Position numbers and translations under genes: made by a program. Under the pieces are notes generated by a model that saw only the letters and a program-made list of their open reading frames with translations, was not told where the DNA came from and made no database searches. 64,000 nt of DNA from Natronorubrum sulfidifaciens JCM 14089. GTDB taxonomy: Archaea; Halobacteriota; Halobacteria; Halobacteriales; Natrialbaceae. This document shows positions 58,594 to 64,000 of this stretch, piece by piece. The stretch is taken from assembly GCF_000337735.1 (NCBI RefSeq), contig NZ_AOHX01000043.1, positions 110,799 through 174,798 of the forward strand, given 5' to 3'. Every line of letters starts with the position of its first letter. The stretch's first letter is position 1.

Positions 58594-58847
58594 CTTCTCG
58601 CCGAGAGCAAATCCGCGAGCGGCGAGCATCGGAACCGGCGGGATTTGAACTAGACCAGAAAGGCGCAGCGCAGCGAGCATTTCTGGGCGTAGTTCATAAT
58701 CGCGCCCGGCCCGCTTTTGCCACGAGCATTTTCGTGAGAAGCAAAGCGGCTGGAACGATTTGAAGTAGACGAGTCACAGCCCGTAAGTGAGCGCAGCGAG
58801 CGAACTGGAACGTCTCGGCGTCGTTCATAATCGCACCCGATCCGCCT
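58594..58847 (+). repeat. two tandem tRNA-Lys 3'-end copies, each behind a hairpin
   Basis: Copy B ends at 58713, 120 bp after the tRNA discriminator, and reads gttcataatcgcgcccggcc plus cgctt. Copy C ends at 58844, 131 bp later, and reads gttcataatcgcacccgatc plus cgcct. Each follows an inverted repeat: gatttgaac-tagac-cagaaa with tttctg-ggcgta-gttcataatc in B, and gatttgaa-gtagac-gag with ctc-ggcgtc-gttcataatc in C. A separate small hairpin (ctcgccg...cggcgag) begins unit B. The same layout follows tRNA-Ser at 15001-15132. No gene is seen in this stretch. Confidence 0.75.
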
Positions 58848-58950
58848 TTGCGAAACTCGAGCCTGCGAGCAACAGCTATCCAGCGCAGCCCCCTCGAGGG
58901 CGATGAGTCGCCGAGTTATAAGACCGCCCGCACCGTACGCTCGAGCGACT

Positions 58951-59616
58951 ATGTCCGTAATTCACGAGGGAATCACGTTCGAGCGACTCGGCCACGCAAG
59001 CAAGCGACTCGAGACCGACGACGGGCGCGTCATCTACGTCGATCCGTGGAGTGACGTTCTCGAGGGCGAACCGGGAGACGGTGACGTCGTGTTCGTCACC
59101 CACGACGATTTCGACCACTACGACCCGGACGGGATCGAGGCCGTCGCGGGGCCAGACGCCACGATCGCGGTCTACGAGGCCGTCGACACTGACGACCTCC
59201 CGTTTGATGTCGTCGACCTCCCACTCGAGGGGGAGACGACCGTCGACGGGATCGACGTGCAGACGGTACCAGCCTATAACGACCCCGAGGGTGACCACGT
59301 CGACGACGACGGGAACCCGTTCCACGCCGAAGGCGAAGTGATCGGGCTCGTCCTCGAACTATCGGGGACGACCGTGTTCTTCCCGTCGGATACGGACGTC
59401 CTCGAGCATCACGACGCGGTCAGTGCGGATGTCCTCGTGCCGCCGATCGGTGGCCACTACACGATGGATCGCCACGAGGCTGCAGCCCTCGCTCGCAGCA
59501 TCGAGCCCGAACTGGTGTTGCCCGAACACTACGACACGTTCGAGGCGATCGAAACCGATGCGGAAGCGTTCGCCGCAGAACTCGAGGCCGACGGGATTCG
59601 CGTCGAACTGTTCTGA
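58951..59616 (+). CDS. MBL-fold metal-dependent hydrolase (UlaG-like)
   Basis: This 221-residue protein begins MSVIHEGITFERLGHASKRL. Metallo-beta-lactamase signatures are GHAS near the start, GRVIYVDPWSDVLEGEPGDG, the ligand motif VFVTHDDFDHYDPDGIEAVA (HxDxxxH replaced by HDDFDHYD), and later VFFPSDTDVLEHHDAVSADV with PPIGGHYTMDRHEAAALARS. The pattern is of UlaG-like hydrolases (L-ascorbate-6-phosphate lactonase relatives), typically two-metal enzymes. The substrate is unknown. The start at 58951 gives the normal first strand; longer frames do not. Confidence 0.9.
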   Translation: MSVIHEGITFERLGHASKRLETDDGRVIYVDPWSDVLEGEPGDGDVVFVTHDDFDHYDPDGIEAVAGPDATIAVYEAVDTDDLPFDVVDLPLEGETTVDGIDVQTVPAYNDPEGDHVDDDGNPFHAEGEVIGLVLELSGTTVFFPSDTDVLEHHDAVSADVLVPPIGGHYTMDRHEAAALARSIEPELVLPEHYDTFEAIETDAEAFAAELEADGIRVELF

Positions 59617-59715
59617 GGACGACCGCTATGTTTCGCTCTCGAGCGCGAAGTCGTGCGCTCGAGTACCGATATGGTTTGGGACAAGTCACTTTTGACGACA
59701 ATTCTGATCATTGAT

Positions 59716-60033
59716 ATGTTCCATCACACCGATGGCTGTCCGAATGGCGAGGAGTGTGTGACGATCCGAGCCGTCAGGGGAGATGCAGAATCGATCCTCC
59801 AGACGATTCTGCGGGCTGTCGCTGCCATCGAGAACGTTCCTGTAACGGAACTCGAGTCGCTGTACGAACGGATCGATCCGGAGGCGCTTGCCGACCTCTG
59901 TAGCCATGCAGACGACGCCGGAAGCGACGTCACTGTGACGTTCACCGATCATGGACACACGGTTGTCGTCTCCCACGACGGGCGTGTCTGTGTCCAGCCC
60001 GGAACCACGACGCACGCCACGGAGTCCACATAG
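59716..60033 (+). CDS. HalOD1-domain output protein, 105 aa
   Basis: This 105-residue protein starts MFHHTDGCPNGEECVTIRAV. It is a single HalOD1 domain: SILQTILRAVAAIENVPVTE, LESLYERIDPEALADLCSHA, and VTVTFTDHGHTVVVSHDGRV. HalOD1 is an output domain of haloarchaeal signal-transduction and regulatory proteins. It has no DNA-binding motif by itself. A second start upstream at 59653 is less likely because the region is not acidic. Role in signalling inferred from the family. Confidence 0.85.
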   Translation: MFHHTDGCPNGEECVTIRAVRGDAESILQTILRAVAAIENVPVTELESLYERIDPEALADLCSHADDAGSDVTVTFTDHGHTVVVSHDGRVCVQPGTTTHATEST

Positions 60034-60114
60034 TTGTTACGCGCTTGCGGACTGTCTTCGGCGGCACTACCCGGTCGAACGAATCTTGTATCCACCGCGT
60101 GAAACACAACCGTA

Positions 60115-60636
60115 ATGAGTCAGGAATCGACGCTTCGGGTCGTCTGTCTCGCTGGCCCGAGCGACTCGGGAAAAACGACGCTCGTCGAGGAACTCGTCCC
60201 GAAACTCGCCGAGGACGGACGTGTCGCGACCGTCAAGTCGATCCACCACGATATCGAGATCGATACGCCGGGCACCGACACGCATCGCCACCGAACGGCC
60301 GGTGCCGAAACCGTCGTCGGGATCACGCCCGAACTGACGTTCGACATCAGCACACGCGGCAAACGAGACCCACCGTCGTCGCCCGACAGCAACGAGTTGT
60401 TCGACTCGACCGATCCCGAACTGCAGGCGCTTGCGAGCACGCTTGCCCGCCTCGAGCGACGGGGCTACGAGTTCGTCATCGTCGAGGGATTTTCGGCGGC
60501 TCCACTGCCGACGATCCTCGTCGGCGACTGCGATCCGGCTGCCGTCGGCGGCGAACTCGTCGGCCGCGGAACGGACAGCAGCAGTGATCTCGTCGCGACG
60601 ATCCGGACGCTCGAGCCGGTGACCACCCTCGAGTGA
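60115..60636 (+). CDS. mobB: molybdopterin-guanine dinucleotide biosynthesis protein MobB
   Basis: This 173-residue P-loop protein starts MSQESTLRVVCLAGPSDSGK with Walker A GPSDSGKTTLVEELVPKLAE. VATVKSIHHDIEIDTPGTDT is the conserved switch region of MobB, and RRGYEFVIVEGFSAAPLPTI contains the Walker B-like segment. MobB binds GTP and aids attachment of GMP to molybdopterin, to supply Mo/W-enzymes. Length matches stand-alone MobB. The MOSC protein at 32841 may use the same cofactor. Confidence 0.92.
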   Translation: MSQESTLRVVCLAGPSDSGKTTLVEELVPKLAEDGRVATVKSIHHDIEIDTPGTDTHRHRTAGAETVVGITPELTFDISTRGKRDPPSSPDSNELFDSTDPELQALASTLARLERRGYEFVIVEGFSAAPLPTILVGDCDPAAVGGELVGRGTDSSSDLVATIRTLEPVTTLE

Positions 60637-60797
60637 GCGAGCGGTCGATGTCCCGTCCGGCGGCGTCCAACCACGAGCGACGGGCGAACGATGAGCGCAT
60701 CGAAATCGATAAGCAATCGTGTTATTCGCCGGTATCGTGGCTAATCCCTTTGGAAATGGGGTTATCTGGATCGTCCGTGTATCGGTAAGTGAAACGT

Positions 60798-61466
60798 ATG
60801 ACCTCAATCGCAGACATCGAGATTCCGGCCGATGGAACCGGAACAAACGAGCTGTTCAACGCGGTTCCGTCGCTGACCTGTGAAATGGAGCGAGTTATCG
60901 CCTCGAGCGGCCACGGGCTGTGGCTTTCGGGGCCATCACAGGAGGCGATCGAAACCGCACTTGACGAGGCTGGCGCGATCGGCGCGTACGCACTGATCAA
61001 CAGCGACGCCGACCGCTGGCTGTACGATATCGAGTTCGAGCCAGAGACCATCAACGTCTTCGAGGTCGTCCTCGAGGAAGGTGGTACCGTACTGAGCGCG
61101 TCGGCCTCGAGCGACACGTGGCTGCTGAGCATCCGGTTTGCCGACCGCGAGAGCGTCAGTTCGCTCTACGATCGGCTCGACGAGCAGGGAGTGACACCAA
61201 CGATCGTCCGGCTGTTCAATCTGGCCGAGGAGACCCACTCGCAGTGTGGGCTCACCACTCGACAGTACGAGACGCTCGTCGCGGCGATCGACCACGGCTA
61301 CTTCGAGATTCCGCGTGAAGTGTCGATGCAGGAACTTTCGGAGGAGTTGGATATCTCCCATCAAGCCCTTTCGGAGCGGCTCCGACGGGCCTACCGCGCC
61401 CTCGTCACGTCGGAGCTGAACGTCTCCGAAGACGACACTGTCGCACCGCCGATGCCGTCGGACTGA
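60798..61466 (+). CDS. bat-type HTH (HTH_10) transcriptional regulator
   Basis: This 222-residue protein has an N-terminal bacterio-opsin-activator type sensor part (MTSIADIEIPADGTGTNELF; RWLYDIEFEPETINVFEVVL) and a C-terminal HTH_10 DNA-binding domain: GLTTRQYETLVAAIDHGYFE, PREVSMQELSEELDISHQAL, SERLRRAYRALVTSELNV. The spacing LTxRQxExLxxAxxxGYFExP is diagnostic. There is no PAS or GAF domain, so what it senses is not known. Start at ATG 60798; a GTG three codons upstream is an alternative. Confidence 0.92.
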   Translation: MTSIADIEIPADGTGTNELFNAVPSLTCEMERVIASSGHGLWLSGPSQEAIETALDEAGAIGAYALINSDADRWLYDIEFEPETINVFEVVLEEGGTVLSASASSDTWLLSIRFADRESVSSLYDRLDEQGVTPTIVRLFNLAEETHSQCGLTTRQYETLVAAIDHGYFEIPREVSMQELSEELDISHQALSERLRRAYRALVTSELNVSEDDTVAPPMPSD

Positions 61467-61641
61467 GCCGAAGTCGATCGGGAACTCGATCGCGACGGAA
61501 GACCCCGGCCCACGACCGGACTCACTCGATGTTTTCACCGACGCTCGTTCAGTAGCCGACAGGCGCTCGAGTGAGCGTGCAAACGCCGCCGCTGTCGCCT
61601 GAACGGGTATCATTATATGTCGTGGCAATAACCCGTTGAGC
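61467..61641. other. 175-bp gap, promoter of the enoyl-CoA hydratase gene
   Basis: No gene seen. The run gtatcattatatgtcg near 61608-61623 is the likely TATA region, about 25-30 bases before the ATG at 61642. Confidence 0.45.
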
Positions 61642-62409
61642 ATGAACGTCGACAGCGACGGTGACGTGTGTCGGATCGCGTTCGATCGACCGGGCGCGCT
61701 CAACGCGCTCACGAAAGAGACAGCGATCGATCTGGCCGAAACGATCGAAGACGCCTCGGTCGAGGAGTACGACGCGATCGTCATCACGGGCGAGGGTGAT
61801 GCCTTCAGCGCCGGCGGCGACATGCAGGCGCTGGCGCAGGCGCCCGAATCGACGCGGACGGCCTACGAGTCAGTCACCGAGACGTTCGGTCGCGTCGTCG
61901 AAGCACTGCTCGAGTGTCCCGTCCCGATCGTTGCGAAAGTCAACGGGGATGCCATCGGCGCTGGGCTGGCAATCGTCGCCCTCGCGGACATCGCCTACGC
62001 GGCCGAAGACGCGACGTTTTCCTGTGCGTTCGTTCGCGTGGGTCTGATTCCGGACACCGGTGGCACGTTCATGTTGCCACACATCATCGGTCTGCGCGCT
62101 GCCAAGCAACTCGCCTTTACGGGCGAGTTCTTTGGTGCCGAGCGGGCGGCCGACCTCGAGTTAGTCAACGAGGCGGTTCCGGCCGACGAACTCGACGCGC
62201 GAGTCGACGACACCGTTTCCCAACTGCAAAAACGACCGACGGAGATCATCGGCCTGATGAAACAGGCGATGCACGAGAACATTGCCCGCCCGTGGTCGGA
62301 CGCACTCGACTACGAGAACCTGCTGCAGGTGCAGGCCCGAACCTCCGACGCCCACGAGGAGGGTGTCAACGCCTTCCTCGAGGGCCGAGAGCCGGAGTTC
62401 GAGACGTAA
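61642..62409 (+). CDS. enoyl-CoA hydratase/isomerase (PaaG-like)
   Basis: This 255-residue crotonase begins MNVDSDGDVCRIAFDRPGAL. The oxyanion loops are AFSAGGDMQALAQAPESTRT and KVNGDAIGAGLAIVALADIA. FSCAFVRVGLIPDTGGTFML has PDTG, the Asp form of PaaG-type isomerases, without the first hydratase Glu. The C-terminus EEGVNAFLEGREPEFET is typical. It is unlinked to other fatty-acid genes. The first in-frame ATG (61642) gives a standard length; a TTG two codons earlier exists. Confidence 0.9.
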   Translation: MNVDSDGDVCRIAFDRPGALNALTKETAIDLAETIEDASVEEYDAIVITGEGDAFSAGGDMQALAQAPESTRTAYESVTETFGRVVEALLECPVPIVAKVNGDAIGAGLAIVALADIAYAAEDATFSCAFVRVGLIPDTGGTFMLPHIIGLRAAKQLAFTGEFFGAERAADLELVNEAVPADELDARVDDTVSQLQKRPTEIIGLMKQAMHENIARPWSDALDYENLLQVQARTSDAHEEGVNAFLEGREPEFET

Positions 62410-62550
62410 CGCACTGGCTTAAGGCACCTAACCGCACGGCTGCGGTGGGATGCGTGTAAAACTCATTGCAGGTGAGCCGACAGCCAGCCGTGGCCGCAAG
62501 CCAGCGCAAGCACCATCAACTTCCTTCCGCTCGGCGTCTACTGTGCTGCA

Positions 62551-63114
62551 ATGCCCACAGAGTTTACTGACAGCGACATCGGCAAGACCGTTATCAACGC
62601 AAACGGCGATGATGTTGGCATCGTCGCAGACGTCGAACACGGAACAGCACACGTCGAACCGGACCCCGGAATCACAGACACAATCAAGGCAAAACTCGGC
62701 TGGGGCGGGACCGACGAAGACGCATACCCGCTGCAGAAAGAAACCGTCGCTCGAGTCACGGACGATGCGGTTCATCTCGAGAGCGACGTCTCGGGAACAG
62801 GCGGCGGTGCCACCGGCACCAGCCGTTCGACTGGTATGGAAACAGACAGCGAGCGAGGGACCGATCGAGACACGGGGATGCATGACGACGACGATGACTT
62901 GATCGGCGACGACGATGACGGGTTCACCGACGATGATGAGCTAATTGGTGACGACGACGATGATGACCTGATCGGTGACGACGATGACGGGTTCACCGAC
63001 GATGATGAGCTAATTGGTGACGACGACGATGATCTGATCGGTGACGACGATGACGGACTCACCGACGACGATGAGCTAATTGGTGACGACGACGACGAGA
63101 CACGTACCCGGTGA
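62551..63114 (+). CDS. PRC-barrel protein with acidic tandem-repeat tail
   Basis: This 187-residue protein has a PRC-barrel-like N-domain (MPTEFTDSDIGKTVINANGD; VGIVADVEHGTAHVEPDPGI; DEDAYPLQKETVARVTDDAV). A Ser/Thr/Gly linker follows, then an Asp-rich repeat tail: three copies of a 22-23-residue unit with DDGFTDDDELIGDDDDD and LIGDDDD. The DNA repeats (62914-62982, 62983-63048, 63049-63099) are nearly identical, including the rare codons cta att, so the expansion is recent. The tail could bind divalent cations or water. Function unknown. Confidence 0.85.
   Translation: MPTEFTDSDIGKTVINANGDDVGIVADVEHGTAHVEPDPGITDTIKAKLGWGGTDEDAYPLQKETVARVTDDAVHLESDVSGTGGGATGTSRSTGMETDSERGTDRDTGMHDDDDDLIGDDDDGFTDDDELIGDDDDDDLIGDDDDGFTDDDELIGDDDDDLIGDDDDGLTDDDELIGDDDDETRTR
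62914..63099 (+). repeat. tandem repeat, about 2.7 units of 66-69 bp, inside a PRC-barrel gene
   Basis: Units start at 62914, 62983 and 63049, each with gatgacggrytcaccgacga then tgagctaattggtgacgacg. Unit 1 is 69 bp and unit 2 is 66 bp (one Asp codon fewer). The repeat stays in frame and encodes the acidic tail. It is not a CRISPR: there are no unique spacers. Confidence 0.8.
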
Positions 63115-63202
63115 GATCCACCTCGCCGTAAACAGAACGGGATCAGCGAGTCCGCACGCAGTCTGGCACTGCCCGTCGGCGAAACTCCCGCCCGCAACCG
63201 TT

Positions 63203-64000
63203 TCAGTTGTCCGTTCCCGGCTCGCCGTGTGTCACGCCGTCTTGTTCGTCGGCTCGTCTGCGCCGCAGGGCCGCCCGCGCGTTGCTCGCTTCGTAGCCGA
63301 AGAAGACGTCGTTGCCGTAGGCTTCAGCGACCTCAGTGGCGTGGATCAACTTGTCGATATCGATGTTGACTGCGTACAGCTCGATGTTAAACGGCGTCTC
63401 GAGTGCGCTCTCGAAGCCTTTGGCGATCGTCTCGAGCCAGTAGGTCGTCTCGTAGGCCATATCGTACAGTGGGACGACGAACTCGTCGATATGTTCCGCT
63501 ACGGCCTCGAGGTCGATGCCGGCGCGCTTGTAGAGGTGGCCGGGATAGGGGTCGGGATAGAGCGTCATGTAGACGCGGCCAGGGATGCGATCGACGGCTT
63601 CCTCGACGAACTCGGTGATGACGCTGGCGCGCCACTCGAAGCGATCGTCGTACTCGCTGGCTTTAAACGACTCCTCGCAGACGCCACAGCGGCAGTACTC
63701 GGGCCGTGGGAAGCCGATGTCGTCGAGTCGGACGTCCTCGTTGGCCTCGACGCAGTCGTCGATGATCTCGAGGAGCCCCTCACGATAGTCCTGCCGGCTG
63801 GGACAGATATAGGCCCAGTCGAAGTACGTCCGGTCCCGCGTGGCCGGGCGGCCGAAATCGTCGACGGCGACCAGCGATGGATCGGCATCCGCAGCGGCGT
63901 TGTCGCCGAAGCAAGAGACCATATTCACGCCATCTTCGATCGGCTCAGCGGATCGACCAGTAACGTCTTTGACTTCGTAGAATCCGCGCTCGAACTCAGG
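63203..64000 (-). CDS. conserved haloarchaeal protein, possibly TIM-barrel hydrolase-like (5' part beyond window)
   Basis: The frame stays open to base 64000 on the minus strand, so the start lies outside the window. An internal GTG at 63928 is unlikely to be the start because the sequence before it (FERGFYEVKDVTGRSAEPIE) is in frame and looks coding. Visible motifs: VSCFGDNAAADADPSLVAVD, RTYFDWAYICPSRQDYREGL, FPRPEYCRCGVCEESFKASE (CxCxxC) and RVYMTLYPDPYPGHLYKRAG, with IDEFVVPLYDMAYETTYWLE. The order of beta and alpha segments resembles a TIM barrel like glycoside hydrolase-type proteins. No named family; the Cys cluster is unusual. Confidence 0.75.
   Translation of the reverse strand, partial: PEFERGFYEVKDVTGRSAEPIEDGVNMVSCFGDNAAADADPSLVAVDDFGRPATRDRTYFDWAYICPSRQDYREGLLEIIDDCVEANEDVRLDDIGFPRPEYCRCGVCEESFKASEYDDRFEWRASVITEFVEEAVDRIPGRVYMTLYPDPYPGHLYKRAGIDLEAVAEHIDEFVVPLYDMAYETTYWLETIAKGFESALETPFNIELYAVNIDIDKLIHATEVAEAYGNDVFFGYEASNARAALRRRRADEQDGVTHGEPGTDN

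Noticed and set aside
62881-63110. CRISPR-like array of short repeats
   Set aside because: The repeats are contiguous, in frame and without unique spacers; they encode an Asp-rich tail.

Overview
The window is chromosomal DNA of a halophilic archaeon, most likely a Natrialbales-type haloarchaeon (Natrinema/Haloterrigena relatives). The evidence is high GC, very acidic proteins, the frequent CTCGAG hexamer, TATA boxes about 25-30 nt before mostly leaderless starts, Tat (RR) lipoproteins with acidic linkers, and haloarchaea-specific families (HalOD1, DUF5785, GTP cyclohydrolase III, DpsA, ADP-forming acetyl-CoA synthetase). The genus is inferred, not proven.

Layout. 1-2000: a small membrane protein, proteasome beta subunit and a DUF4013-like membrane protein. 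2013-8570: a sugar-use cluster with a complete ABC importer, a Gfo/Idh/MocA dehydrogenase and a divergent ThuA-like protein, the same gene set as rhizobial thuEFGKAB. 8633-15000: an eIF2B-like protein, a deacetylase-like lipoprotein with lost catalytic motifs, a TnpB relic, an Mrp/ApbC ATPase, a uracil-DNA glycosylase and tRNA-Ser. 15237-21859: all six enzymes of the methylaspartate branch (mcl, mch, mal, glmE, glmS, divergent mct), which carry glutamate via methylaspartate and mesaconyl-CoA to methylmalyl-CoA and glyoxylate for acetyl-CoA assimilation. 21860-23300: a gene-poor stretch with two paralogous tiny zinc-finger proteins and a 50-aa protein. 23346-27178: DUF5785, GTP cyclohydrolase III, CBS/zinc ribbon, PGK, GNAT, tRNA-Thr. 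27179-37900: a secreted Ig-like protein, a USP, an acyl-CoA ligase plus enoyl-CoA hydratase pair, MOSC, MFS and several small proteins. 37982-41449: TraB, site-2 protease, PurM. 41524-44733: a USP, a 55-aa protein behind a DtxR/SirR-like palindrome, DpsA and a GapN-type dehydrogenase. 45165-53033: DASS transporter, YihY, then a zinc-uptake locus with a separate His/Asp-rich lipoprotein. 53163-63928: ADP-forming acetyl-CoA synthetase with a phosphotransacetylase-like partner, PRC-barrel proteins, DHH phosphoesterase, tRNA-Lys with tandem hairpin units, MBL hydrolase, HalOD1, MobB, a bat-type HTH, an enoyl-CoA hydratase, and a gene cut by the window end.

The strongest unexplained signals are structural: (i) 120-132-bp units after tRNA-Ser and tRNA-Lys that re-copy the tRNA 3' end behind covarying hairpins; (ii) two copies of an 86-bp fully palindromic MITE with a compensatory base change; (iii) a zinc importer whose binding protein has a beta-rich insert where a His loop is usual, next to a His/Asp-rich Tat lipoprotein; (iv) tandem tiny zinc-finger paralogs.
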